Positions 7,499 through 13,969 of a DNA stretch of 25,602 nt are shown piece by piece. The translations under genes and the position numbers were made by a program. How positions within the stretch are numbered: the first letter of the stretch is position 1; every line of letters starts with the position of its first letter. The stretch is taken from positions 1 through 25,602 of the forward strand of contig JBMUAQ010000018.1 in the NCBI GenBank assembly GCA_049454855.1. The letters run 5' to 3'. Source of the stretch: UBA2093 sp049454855. Its GTDB lineage: Bacteria; Actinomycetota; Acidimicrobiia; Acidimicrobiales; Ilumatobacteraceae. The notes under the pieces were generated by a model. The model ran no database searches, was not told where the DNA came from, and saw only the letters and a program-made list of their open reading frames with translations.

Positions 7499-7882
7499 AT
7501 GCGGACCCTGTCCTGGCTGATGGCCGCATCGGTGGGCGCCGCGTTCGCGTGGGCCGGCGCGAACAAGGTCACCGGCATGCGGTCGTGGCATGCAGCTGCA
7601 CGCGCACAGGGGCTGCCGCGGCCGGTGGCAACGATCGTCCCGGTCGTCGAGGTGCTGCTCGGGTCCGCACTCGTGGTGATGAGGCCGGTGCCGGCCACTC
7701 TCGGTGCGGCCACCGTGCTGCTGCTCGTGTTCACCGCGTTTCTCGCCGTGCAGGTCGCCACCGGCAGCACGGTCCCGTGCGCTTGTTTCGGGGTGCGGGC
7801 CGCGCGCCCGCCGTCGGGCCGCGATGTCGCGCGCAACCTGCTGATGATCGCGGCGCTGGTCGCCTCGGCGGCGCTGCGCTGA
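7499..7882 (+). CDS. DoxX/MauE-family small membrane protein
   Basis: A 127-residue protein with four predicted transmembrane stretches (about 5-22, 43-61, 66-88 and 108-126). It carries the AWAGANKV motif of the DoxX/MauE superfamily after the first helix and a C-x-C pair at C94 and C96 in PCACFG. MauE-type proteins with a CxCFG motif take part in thiol-disulfide or quinone-linked redox chemistry at the membrane; the role here is inferred only from family. It is probably the second gene of an operon with the flavin reductase, since no TAnnnT element precedes ATG 7499. It converges on ptrB with a 24-nt gap. Confidence 0.8.
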   Translation: MRTLSWLMAASVGAAFAWAGANKVTGMRSWHAAARAQGLPRPVATIVPVVEVLLGSALVVMRPVPATLGAATVLLLVFTAFLAVQVATGSTVPCACFGVRAARPPSGRDVARNLLMIAALVASAALR

Positions 7883-7906
7883 ACCAATCGGTCGGTCGGG
7901 CGCGGG

Positions 7907-9952
7907 TCAGCGCACCGTGCGCAGCAGGAACGTGAGTGTCCGCGCCTCGTCGCGCCACCTGTCGTAGCGGCCCGACGGCCCGCCGTGCCCGGCCCCCATC
8001 TCGCACTTGAACACAACGGTGGTGCCCGGCGACACCGCACGCAACCGTGCCACCCACTTCGCCGGTTCGTGGTAGCTCACCCGCGGGTCGTTGAGGCCGG
8101 CCGTGACGTAGAGGTCGGGATAGTGCACGTCGACCGTGTTGTCGTAGGGGGAGTACGAGCGCATGTAGGTGGCCCACGGTTCGCTGCGCGGGTCGCCCCA
8201 CTCCTCCCATTCGGTCACGGTGAGAGGCAGCGACGGGTCCGACATGGTGGTGACCACGTCGACGAAGGGCACCTCTGCGACCGCCGCACGGAACATCGTC
8301 GGGTCCATCGTGATGCACGCCCCCACCAGCAGGCCGCCCGCGCTCCCGCCGCGCACCGCGATGCGCGCAGGGTCGACGATCCCCGAACCGAGGTGTGCGG
8401 CGCACGCGAGGGTGTCGGTGAATGTGTTGCGCTTGTGCAGCAGTCGCCCCTCGGTGTACCAGCGACGTCCCATCTCGCCCCCTCCGCGCGGGTGCGCGAG
8501 CGCCCACACCCAGCCGCGGTCGAGCAGCGACAGGCGTGCGGCGGAGAACCACGGCGCCATCGATGCCTCGTAACTGCCGTACGCGTACAGGAGGCATGGG
8601 GCGGAGCCGTCGAGGGCCGTGTCGGCGCGGTGCACGATGTCGACGGGCACCAGCGTGCCGTCCCCCGCGCGTGCCCATTCCCTCCGGGAGACGTAGTCGG
8701 CGAGCCGTGCGTTCGGCACCTCAGTCTGTTTCAGCACTGTGAGCGTCCCGGCATCCACCGTGCCCCCGGTGACGGAGAACGCGGCCACGGTGGGTGGCAC
8801 CGCGAGCGACTGGTACGACACGCGGACCTCTGCGGTGTCCCACTCGGGGTTGGAGTCGAGCTCGAGCTCGTGTGGTCCGTCCATCACGTGCAGGCCGAGG
8901 GCCCGGCCGTCCCTGCCGAGCACGGAGACCGTCTGCTGGCCGCGTTCCCAGCGCTGCATCAGCGCGAAGTGACGGAAGCAGTCCACGCGGGTGATGCGGG
9001 CACCCGGTTCATGGGTCACGAACGGTCGCCATGCGGAGGGGTCGTTGCCGTCGGCGATGTCGATGCAGAAGTCCTCGGCACCGTCGTTGTGCAGCACGAG
9101 GAAACTGTCCCCCCAGTGGTCCACCGAGTATTCGATGCCCTCGGCGCGCGGCCGCACGGTGCGCGGGGCTGCGAGCGGGTCGCGGGCGGGTACGAGCAGC
9201 ACCTCGGTGGAGGTACGGCTCGCACTGTCGATCACAATCCACTCGCGGGACCGCGTGAGGCCAACTCCCACGTAGAACCGCTCGTCGGGCTCCTCGAACA
9301 CCACGACGTCCTCGGTTGCGGGGGTGCCCATCGCATGCCGCATCACGCGCCACGGCCGCATCGCCGCGTCGGGAAGCACGTAGAAGAAATGCGAGTCATC
9401 GGATGACCATGCCGAGCCGCCCCACGCCGTGCCGGGGATCTCGATGTCGATGTCTGCGCTGTCTGCGATGCGGCGGAACCGCAGATTGTGGAGTTCGCTG
9501 CCGTCGGTGTCGGCCGACCATGCAAGCACCGTCCCGTCATTCGACACGTCGAACACGTTCACCGAGAAGTACCCGTGGCCCTCGGCCTCGGCGTTCTCGT
9601 CAAGCAGCACCGTCGTGCGGACCGCACCGGCCGACGGTCCGCGCGTGTGCACCCCGTATGCGCGCCCGGTCTCGGTGTGCGAGCCGTACCACCAGCCGTC
9701 GCTCAGCACGGGGACGGAATCGTCGTCCTCCTTCACGCGCGACTTGATCTCGGCGAACAGTTCGTCGGTGAGTGCGGCGTGGGGTGCGAACCAGGCCTCG
9801 GACCACGAGTTCTCCGCCTCGAGATACGGCACCGTGCGCGGGTCGTTGCGGTCGGCGAGCCACGCCCAGTCGTCCGTCTCGTCGCCGGTCAGTCGGTGCC
9901 ACACGTGGGGCGAGCGGGGTGCGACGGGAGGGCCGGGGGGAGCGGGAGTCAT
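7907..9952 (-). CDS. ptrB: Prolyl oligopeptidase family S9A peptidase, oligopeptidase B-like
   Basis: A 681-residue serine peptidase that cleaves short peptides, typically after basic residues in the oligopeptidase B branch. The N-terminal part (about 1-400) is the beta-propeller that screens substrate size; it begins with the family motif DDWAWLADRNDP. The catalytic alpha/beta domain carries the triad Ser537 (GGSAGG), Asp622 (AGLNDPRV) and His656 (GAGHGGPSGR). Length and the YAYGSYE motif agree with PtrB. No signal peptide is seen, so it is cytoplasmic. ATG 9952 is chosen; the adjacent in-frame TTG at 9955 is less likely. A TAGCCT element stands 9 nt upstream, and the gene is divergent from the ferredoxin. 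Confidence 0.92.
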   Translation of the reverse strand: MTPAPPGPPVAPRSPHVWHRLTGDETDDWAWLADRNDPRTVPYLEAENSWSEAWFAPHAALTDELFAEIKSRVKEDDDSVPVLSDGWWYGSHTETGRAYGVHTRGPSAGAVRTTVLLDENAEAEGHGYFSVNVFDVSNDGTVLAWSADTDGSELHNLRFRRIADSADIDIEIPGTAWGGSAWSSDDSHFFYVLPDAAMRPWRVMRHAMGTPATEDVVVFEEPDERFYVGVGLTRSREWIVIDSASRTSTEVLLVPARDPLAAPRTVRPRAEGIEYSVDHWGDSFLVLHNDGAEDFCIDIADGNDPSAWRPFVTHEPGARITRVDCFRHFALMQRWERGQQTVSVLGRDGRALGLHVMDGPHELELDSNPEWDTAEVRVSYQSLAVPPTVAAFSVTGGTVDAGTLTVLKQTEVPNARLADYVSRREWARAGDGTLVPVDIVHRADTALDGSAPCLLYAYGSYEASMAPWFSAARLSLLDRGWVWALAHPRGGGEMGRRWYTEGRLLHKRNTFTDTLACAAHLGSGIVDPARIAVRGGSAGGLLVGACITMDPTMFRAAVAEVPFVDVVTTMSDPSLPLTVTEWEEWGDPRSEPWATYMRSYSPYDNTVDVHYPDLYVTAGLNDPRVSYHEPAKWVARLRAVSPGTTVVFKCEMGAGHGGPSGRYDRWRDEARTLTFLLRTVR

Positions 9953-9961
9953 CAATCACGG

Positions 9962-9967
9962 AGGCTA
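9962..9967 (-). promoter_or_regulatory. -10 element TAGCCT for ptrB
   Basis: TAGCCT on the minus strand, 9 nt before ATG 9952. It lies 27 nt from the plus-strand -10 of the divergent ferredoxin gene, so the two promoters overlap in their -35 regions. Confidence 0.58.
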
Positions 9968-9994
9968 GGTGAGCGCAGCGGTCGTGCCCGCAGG

Positions 9995-10000
9995 TACCGT
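9995..10000 (+). promoter_or_regulatory. -10 element TACCGT for the ferredoxin gene
   Basis: TACCGT ends 7 nt before GTG 10008 and argues against the longer reading from GTG 9969, whose first 13 codons would cover the promoter. Confidence 0.62.
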
Positions 10001-10007
10001 CGCCACC

Positions 10008-10271
10008 GTGCGCGTGTGGATCGACCAGGACCTCTGCACGGGCGACGGCCTGTGCATGGACCACTGTCCCGAGGTGTTCACCCTGCTCGAGGACGGCATC
10101 GCGTACGTGGTCGAGAACGGCACGGTGCTGAATGACCCAGGAGGGGCGGGGTCCATGGCCCACGTGGAGCCCCGCCGGATGCAGGCAGTCGTCGAGGCAG
10201 CCGACGTGTGCCCCGGTGAGTGCATCTTCGTGGAACTCCCCGAACCGCCTGCGGTAGCAACACAAGACTGA
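10008..10271 (+). CDS. Small ferredoxin, [3Fe-4S] or Asp-ligated [4Fe-4S] type
   Basis: An 87-residue electron carrier. The cluster motif is C10-T-G-D13-G-L-C16-M-D-H-C20-P, followed by a C-terminal C-P pair in DVCPGEC. This matches the Pyrococcus furiosus ferredoxin pattern CIGDAICASLCP, in which Asp replaces the second Cys ligand, allowing an Asp-ligated [4Fe-4S] or a [3Fe-4S] cluster. Such ferredoxins commonly feed electrons to cytochromes P450 in actinobacteria, but no P450 or ferredoxin reductase is in the window. The start at GTG 10008, immediately before the cluster motif (MRVWIDQDLC), agrees with both family length and promoter position. The last codons end 46 nt before the HxlR gene. 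Confidence 0.88.
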   Translation: MRVWIDQDLCTGDGLCMDHCPEVFTLLEDGIAYVVENGTVLNDPGGAGSMAHVEPRRMQAVVEAADVCPGECIFVELPEPPAVATQD

Positions 10272-10303
10272 CCCGACAGCGCGCACCGGACACACCCGCC
10301 TCC

Positions 10304-10309
10304 TAATCT
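10304..10309 (+). promoter_or_regulatory. -10 element TAATCT for the HxlR regulator gene
   Basis: TAATCT ends 8 nt before GTG 10318 in the gap after the ferredoxin. Confidence 0.6.
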
Positions 10310-10317
10310 TCGCAGCC

Positions 10318-10650
10318 GTGAAGAGAACGGGTCTCGCGCACATCGACAACGGGGTCGCCGCGGCCCTTGATGTTGTCGGTGAGTGGTGGACGCCGCTGGT
10401 CGTTCACTGCGTCCTTCTCGGAGAGACACGCTTCGACGCGATCCAGTCGCGGCTCGGCATCGCGCGCAACATCCTCACCGACAGGCTGAACACGCTCGTC
10501 GACGCCGGTGTGCTCGAGCGGGTGCCCTACAGCGTGCGTCCCGCCCGTCACGAGTACCGCCTCACGGAGATGGGCCACGACCTCCATCCGGTGCTCGAGG
10601 CACTCGAGACATGGGGCAATCGCTGGATGCGCCACGGCGAAGGACGCTAG
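10318..10650 (+). CDS. HxlR-family winged-helix transcriptional regulator
   Basis: A 110-residue DNA-binding protein made almost entirely of one HxlR domain. The family sequence course is present: ALDVVGEWWTPLVVHCVLLG, then RFDAIQSRLGIARNILTDRL as the recognition helix region, then LVDAGVLERVPYS, and YRLTEMGHDLHPVLEALETWG in the dimerising C-terminal helix. The N-terminal sensing Cys common in redox or aldehyde-sensing HxlR proteins is missing; a Cys lies instead at about residue 31. It starts at GTG 10318. The exported nuclease gene begins 10 nt after its stop, so the regulator could be cotranscribed with it. The target genes and the signal are unknown. Confidence 0.88.
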   Translation: MKRTGLAHIDNGVAAALDVVGEWWTPLVVHCVLLGETRFDAIQSRLGIARNILTDRLNTLVDAGVLERVPYSVRPARHEYRLTEMGHDLHPVLEALETWGNRWMRHGEGR

Positions 10651-10660
10651 ACAGGTCTCC

Positions 10661-11611
10661 ATGGAGCGCAAGCGGTTGCATGCCGTGTCGATGGTCATCC
10701 CCGCGCTCGCACTCTCGTTCGTCACGGCTCACGATGCGGCTGCATCAACCGACCCCACGGGGATGTCCGTGCTGTCGGGCATCACGGTGGAGAACGAATA
10801 CGCCACCGGATACTCGCGTACGTTGTTCAAGCACTGGGTCGACGCCGACGGTGACTCCTGTGACACGCGCGAGGAGGTGCTGATCGCCGAGAGCACCTCG
10901 AAGGCACAGGTCGACGCATACGGCTGCAAGGTGGTGGAGGGCGACTGGTGGTCGGCATACGACGGTGTCACCACCACCGACCCGTCAACGTTCGACATAG
11001 ACCATGTGGTTGCACTGAAGGAGGCATGGGACTCCGGCGCATGGGCATGGACCTCCACCCGTCGGGAGGCATTCGCGAACGACCTCACCGACCCCCGCGC
11101 GTTGATCGCGGTGTCTGCGTCGTCGAACCGTTCGAAAGCCGACAAGGATCCCTCGCAGTGGATGCCCACGCGCACCGCCTATGCGTGCGAGTACCTCGCC
11201 AACTGGGTCGCGGTGAAGAGCCACTGGGGCCTCTCCATGGATGTGAGCGAGCACGGCTTCATCCGCAGGCGCTTCGAGGGGGAGTGCGCCGCCGTCACCA
11301 TCCATTCCTGGGGCCGGAGTCCCTCCGTGGCCACCACCGTGCCGCCTGCAGCCACCGTCACACCGGGGCCCTCCACCACGGTTCCGCCGAAGGCGGGAAC
11401 CACCGTGCCGGCACACCGCGGGTCATCAGGTGCCACCACATCCACCGCCCCGCGCGCCGTTCCGGTCCCGTCTGCGCGCGCCGTTCCGGGCGGTGTGTGC
11501 ACCACTGCAGGACGCAGAACCACCCTGAAGGGCCGCAGGTACGTGTGCTCCATCAAGGACTCCAAGGGTCGCCGGCACGCGGACGGCAAGCGGCGCTGGC
11601 GCCGGGCCTGA
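10661..11611 (+). CDS. Exported HNH-type nuclease (DUF1524-like) with Thr/Pro-rich linker and C-terminal basic Cys module
   Basis: A 316-residue protein. Residues 1-29 form a signal peptide (basic MERKR start, hydrophobic core, AHDAAAS end). The nuclease part, about 35-210, carries W-V-D-A-D-G-D-S-C-D-T-R at 59-70, the metal-binding histidine motif FDIDHVV at 111-117 followed by E121, and SSNRSKADKDPSQW at 154-167, the layout of secreted actinobacterial HNH nucleases related to DUF1524/GmrSD. Residues 222-275 are a linker rich in Thr, Val and Pro with several TTVP repeats. Residues 277-316 hold two Cys (C280, C296) in a strongly basic module ending RRWRRA. It probably acts outside the cell on DNA or RNA for nutrient scavenging or competition. 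ATG 10661 is preceded by an imperfect TAGACA element 7 nt away. Confidence 0.82.
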   Translation: MERKRLHAVSMVIPALALSFVTAHDAAASTDPTGMSVLSGITVENEYATGYSRTLFKHWVDADGDSCDTREEVLIAESTSKAQVDAYGCKVVEGDWWSAYDGVTTTDPSTFDIDHVVALKEAWDSGAWAWTSTRREAFANDLTDPRALIAVSASSNRSKADKDPSQWMPTRTAYACEYLANWVAVKSHWGLSMDVSEHGFIRRRFEGECAAVTIHSWGRSPSVATTVPPAATVTPGPSTTVPPKAGTTVPAHRGSSGATTSTAPRAVPVPSARAVPGGVCTTAGRRTTLKGRRYVCSIKDSKGRRHADGKRRWRRA

Positions 11612-11648
11612 GGGCCGATCGCCCCGTGGGCCGGACGCGACCACCCGA

Positions 11649-11654
11649 TAACCT
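11649..11654 (+). promoter_or_regulatory. -10 element TAACCT for the bL37 gene
   Basis: TAACCT ends 9 nt before ATG 11664. Confidence 0.58.
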
Positions 11655-11663
11655 GCAGTCCCT

Positions 11664-11750
11664 ATGTCGAAGAAGACCAAGAAGCGCAAGGCACGGATGC
11701 GTCGCTCCAAGGCGAACCACGGCAAGCGCCCGAACATGGGCCGGGGCTGA
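11664..11750 (+). CDS. 50S ribosomal protein bL37 (28 residues)
   Basis: A 28-residue, extremely basic protein: MSKKTKKRKARM opens it and the core SKANHGKRPN is at residues 15-24. That core is the same as the conserved segment of mycobacterial bL37 (about 24 residues), an actinobacterial ribosomal protein recognised from cryo-EM structures of the Mycolicibacterium smegmatis large subunit. It is easily missed because of its size. It has its own TAACCT promoter element, and the next gene starts 14 nt after its stop, so they may share a transcript. The composition (Lys, Arg, no acidic residues) fits burial in rRNA. The match is from memory of the family; a chance ORF with this core is very unlikely. 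Confidence 0.85.
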   Translation: MSKKTKKRKARMRRSKANHGKRPNMGRG

Positions 11751-11764
11751 CCCCTTCCCTGTCC

Positions 11765-12391
11765 GTGTCCCGTCTGGTCCGGCTCACCGCACACGGTGAG
11801 CGCCGGCCGTGGGAGAACATCGGTCTTTCCTTCCCGGGCGGTGTCGCCCGTCTCGCTGATGTGGAGCTCGTCGTGAACGGCGGTGCGCCGGACCTGTCGT
11901 CGTGGACGATCGAGGCAGACACCGACGCGACCGTCGACATCGACGGAATCACCACGCACCTCGTGTCGTCATCGGGTCTGTCAGCAGGCGAGTCGCCCAT
12001 CGGTCCCACGGTGGCCGTCAGGCTCGATCATGTCGTGGTGAACACCGATGACGGCGAGCGCACCAGCGCGGCGTTCGAGGCGGTGCTCGGTCTCGGGTTG
12101 CGGCGCGTGAGGGACGCAGGCCGCGGGGTGTCACAGAGGTTCCACATGCTGGAGAACTGCGTCATCGAGATTGTGTCGGGTCCGCACGTCACCGGGCCGG
12201 GGGCGAGCCTGTGGGGCATGGTGCTGAGTGTCGCCGACATCGACGCACTCGCGGCGTGGCTCGGGCCCGATGTGATGTCGCCACCGAAGAATGCGGTGCA
12301 GCCGGGACGGCGCATCGCCACTGTCCGCGCGGCGGCAGGTCTCGGGGTTCCGTTCGCGGTGATGACCCCGCACGTTCCGGCGACTGACTAG
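11765..12391 (+). CDS. VOC (glyoxalase/bleomycin-resistance/dioxygenase fold) family protein
   Basis: A 208-residue protein. The clear VOC module starts at about residue 86 with LDHVVVNTDDGERTSAAFE, followed by LGLGLRRVRD, an ENCVIEIVSGP strand holding a likely metal-ligand Glu, and SVADIDALAAWLG in the second half. The first 80 residues are beta-rich (RLADVELVVNGG) and may be a degenerate additional module. VOC proteins range from glyoxalases and epimerases to dioxygenases and antibiotic-binding proteins, so no reaction is assigned. The start GTG 11765 follows the bL37 stop by 14 nt. The TAG stop lies in a CTAG palindrome shared with the stop of the convergent nuclease gene. Confidence 0.75.
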   Translation: MSRLVRLTAHGERRPWENIGLSFPGGVARLADVELVVNGGAPDLSSWTIEADTDATVDIDGITTHLVSSSGLSAGESPIGPTVAVRLDHVVVNTDDGERTSAAFEAVLGLGLRRVRDAGRGVSQRFHMLENCVIEIVSGPHVTGPGASLWGMVLSVADIDALAAWLGPDVMSPPKNAVQPGRRIATVRAAAGLGVPFAVMTPHVPATD

Positions 12392-13341
12392 ACGGCTGCC
12401 CGGTCGTCGTCGCCCGCGAGTGCGTGCAGGTGCCGTGACCCTTCGTCGCATGTCTCCGCGACGGGGCACCACCTGCACTGCGGGCCGGGCCGCACCACGG
12501 GTTCACGGTCTCCGCCACGAAGCTCGGCGATGGCCACCGCACCACGCGCCGTGCGCCGCACCGCAGCCGCCAGCACATCCTCGGTGACCGGTTCCTCGTC
12601 GAGACGCGATGCATCAAGCGAGAACGAGGCCACCAACCGCGGCGCCTGCCGCGACTTCAGGGTCTCCACGAGTGCGTAGAAACGCAGGTCATCGCGGTGC
12701 GTGGGCGTGAGGCGACCGGTCTTGAGGTCGACGATCACACGACGGCCCGGTGCGCCGATGACGAGGTCCATGCGGGCGCTGAACACCACCGAATCCGCGA
12801 AGAGCGAGTAATACGCGGGGTACTCGACGAGCGGTCGCCACTGCCGCTTCAGCGGCGGGAAGGTGTCGACGAAGTTGGTGACCGCACCCAGGACCGCTCC
12901 GCGCAGCTGCGCCATGTCGGCCCCCGGCATCTGGTCGAGAAAGTCGCTTGCCCTCTCGCGCGGGTTCTGGGTGATGGCGTCGATGGCCTCGTCGACGAGA
13001 TCGGCCGGCGTGACGGGCCCGCGCCAGTTGAGGAGCAGTTCGACCGCCTTGTGCACGATGGTGCCGCGCACGGTGTTCACGTTCCATGCGAAGGGCTCCT
13101 TTGCCTGTTCGAGGAAGTGAAGCTCGCACCCGTGGACGGTGGCGAGAGCATGCTTGCCGATCCACAACGGGTCGTCCTTCGTGAACCGTTCGCTGACCGG
13201 GCCGAGTTCGTCGACCAGCAGTTGTTCGGTGCGCGCAACAACCGCACCCTCGAGAGGGGACCAGTCGTCGGGAACGCGCAGAGCGGCGAGCACCTCGTGC
13301 TGCACGGGGTTCAGGTTCTCTCCCGTGTCGTCACCGGCCAT
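12388..13341 (-). CDS. RecB-like PD-(D/E)XK nuclease with four-cysteine Fe-S cluster
   Basis: A 317-residue stand-alone nuclease of the RecB/AddB/Cas4 clan. The H motif is RGTIVHKAVE (H97); catalytic residues are D192 in ARMDLVIG, then D205 and K207 in VIVDLKTGR, with Y222 of FYALVE behind. Four cysteines, C72 (HGCELHF) before the nuclease core and C289-x2-C292-x5-C298 after it (QCRWCPVAETC), match the split [4Fe-4S] cluster of Cas4, AddB and Dna2. It would cut or resect DNA ends; actinobacterial relatives are annotated as RecB-family exonucleases. No cas genes or CRISPR repeats are nearby, so a repair role is more likely than adaptation. ATG 13341 is selected by TATGGT 6 nt upstream over a longer in-frame reading from 13419. 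Confidence 0.87.
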   Translation of the reverse strand: MAGDDTGENLNPVQHEVLAALRVPDDWSPLEGAVVARTEQLLVDELGPVSERFTKDDPLWIGKHALATVHGCELHFLEQAKEPFAWNVNTVRGTIVHKAVELLLNWRGPVTPADLVDEAIDAITQNPRERASDFLDQMPGADMAQLRGAVLGAVTNFVDTFPPLKRQWRPLVEYPAYYSLFADSVVFSARMDLVIGAPGRRVIVDLKTGRLTPTHRDDLRFYALVETLKSRQAPRLVASFSLDASRLDEEPVTEDVLAAAVRRTARGAVAIAELRGGDREPVVRPGPQCRWCPVAETCDEGSRHLHALAGDDDRAAV

Positions 13342-13347
13342 GCGGCC

Positions 13348-13353
13348 ACCATA
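13348..13353 (-). promoter_or_regulatory. -10 element TATGGT for the RecB-like nuclease gene
   Basis: TATGGT on the minus strand, 6 nt from ATG 13341. It fixes the start of the nuclease. Confidence 0.62.
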
Positions 13354-13397
13354 GGAGCAGGGTTCGTCGCGACACACCCTCCTGGCACCATGCCTGC

Positions 13398-13772
13398 ATG
13401 CGGACAGCGGGCACCACAACCTTCACCTCGGCAGCCCTTGTCCTCGCCGAGCGGGCCAACGAAATGGGTCTTGCTGCCCCCGGCTTCCGTTCGCCGCCGC
13501 GCATCGTGGGCCTCGACCGAACCGTGCGTCGCGGCCGTGGCGGCACGGGGGGAGTGGTGGCCGTGCGCATCGCAGACCGCCCCCTCACCGCAGTCATCGG
13601 CGACATGATCGAGGGAGTCATCGTGGTGAACCGGCTCGAGCCCCCGGAGGCCGACCGTGTGCGCACACTGCTGTGGCGTTCGATGCTGCAGTTCACGATC
13701 CAGGCGACCGACGCAGGCCGGACGAACACTGCCGGTCGGGGCCGTGTGATCCCCGAGCCGCGCGTAGCCTGA
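13398..13772 (+). CDS. Conserved-looking hypothetical protein
   Basis: A 124-residue soluble protein that I cannot assign to a family. It shows an N-terminal helix (AALVLAERANEMGLAAPGF), then a basic Gly-rich stretch (RTVRRGRGGTGG at 41-52), a strand-helix unit around VVAVRIADRPLTAVIGDMIEGVIVVN, and an Ala/Arg-rich C-terminal helix. No signal peptide or transmembrane segment is visible. Codon use and base composition match the neighbours, and it fills the space between the divergent nuclease gene and the tRNA neatly, both supporting a real gene. The ATG at 13398 has no clean TAnnnT element. The final codons contain the -10 element of the tRNA-Leu gene. A distant alternative is a DNA-associated accessory protein of the nuclease, for which there is only proximity. 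Confidence 0.65.
   Translation: MRTAGTTTFTSAALVLAERANEMGLAAPGFRSPPRIVGLDRTVRRGRGGTGGVVAVRIADRPLTAVIGDMIEGVIVVNRLEPPEADRVRTLLWRSMLQFTIQATDAGRTNTAGRGRVIPEPRVA
13765..13770 (+). promoter_or_regulatory. -10 element TAGCCT for tRNA-Leu
   Basis: TAGCCT lies in the last codons of the hypothetical gene and ends 15 nt before the tRNA 5' end, leaving a short 5' leader for RNase P. Confidence 0.55.
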
Positions 13773-13785
13773 CGCTGCGCACCCT

Positions 13786-13869
13786 GCCCGGGTGGCGGAA
13801 CTGGCAGACGCAGGGGGCTTAAACCCCCCGGGTGGCGACACCTTGTGGGTTCGATCCCCACCCCGGGCA
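13786..13869 (+). tRNA. tRNA-Leu (anticodon UAA)
   Basis: An 84-nt class II tRNA. The acceptor arms GCCCGGG (13786-13792) and CCCGGGC (13862-13868) pair perfectly with discriminator A at 13869. The anticodon stem is GGGGG/CCCCC (13813-13817 with 13825-13829), with loop C-T-TAA-A-C and anticodon TAA at 13820-13822. A long variable arm with GGTG/CACC pairing separates it from the T arm GTGGG-TTCGATC-CCCAC (13845-13861). The long variable arm and anticodon identify leucine. CCA is not encoded. It reads the rare UUA codon in this GC-rich genome. Confidence 0.97.
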
Positions 13870-13908
13870 CCCGGCGCAACCGTTCATCCGCCCATCCTCA
13901 TGTTCGGG

Positions 13909-13931
13909 ACTTTCGTCACATGAACGAAACT
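13909..13931 (+). promoter_or_regulatory. Inverted repeat upstream of furA-katG, candidate FurA operator
   Basis: ACTTTCGT (13909-13916) and ACGAAACT (13924-13931) form an inverted repeat matching at 7 of 8 positions around a 7-nt centre. It sits in the only AT-richer patch of this region, just upstream of the -35 position of the furA promoter, as expected for FurA autoregulation of the furA-katG operon. Confidence 0.5.
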
Positions 13932-13954
13932 GGACTCAGTACAGATTCAGTCGT

Positions 13955-13960
13955 TATCCT
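13955..13960 (+). promoter_or_regulatory. -10 element TATCCT for furA-katG
   Basis: TATCCT ends 9 nt before ATG 13970, which discards the long upstream reading through the tRNA (from 13832). Confidence 0.6.
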
Positions 13961-13969
13961 TCGGGTCCG

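Noticed and set aside
5792..7591. A 599-codon open frame on the minus strand
   Set aside because: It runs antisense through the MBL-fold and flavin reductase genes, both of which have clear motifs and promoters. It is rich in Arg, Val, Glu and His with no recognisable domain.
7985..9406. A 473-codon plus-strand open frame
   Set aside because: It is the antisense shadow of ptrB, which has the complete catalytic triad.
10648..10653. TAGACA as a -10 element for the exported nuclease gene
   Set aside because: The spacing of 7 nt fits, but the last base is A rather than T, and the gene follows the HxlR gene by 10 nt, so cotranscription is as likely. Not counted among the 20.
11330..11460. Short repeats coding TTVP in the nuclease gene as a DNA repeat array
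   Set aside because: The repetition is at the protein level, in frame and irregular, consistent with a low-complexity linker rather than a DNA element.
12388..13341. The Fe-S nuclease as Cas4 of a CRISPR-Cas system
   Set aside because: No repeat array and no other cas gene is present, and the protein is longer than Cas4; a general repair nuclease is more likely.
13870..13908. A terminator after tRNA-Leu
   Set aside because: No stable hairpin or T-run is visible in this stretch.
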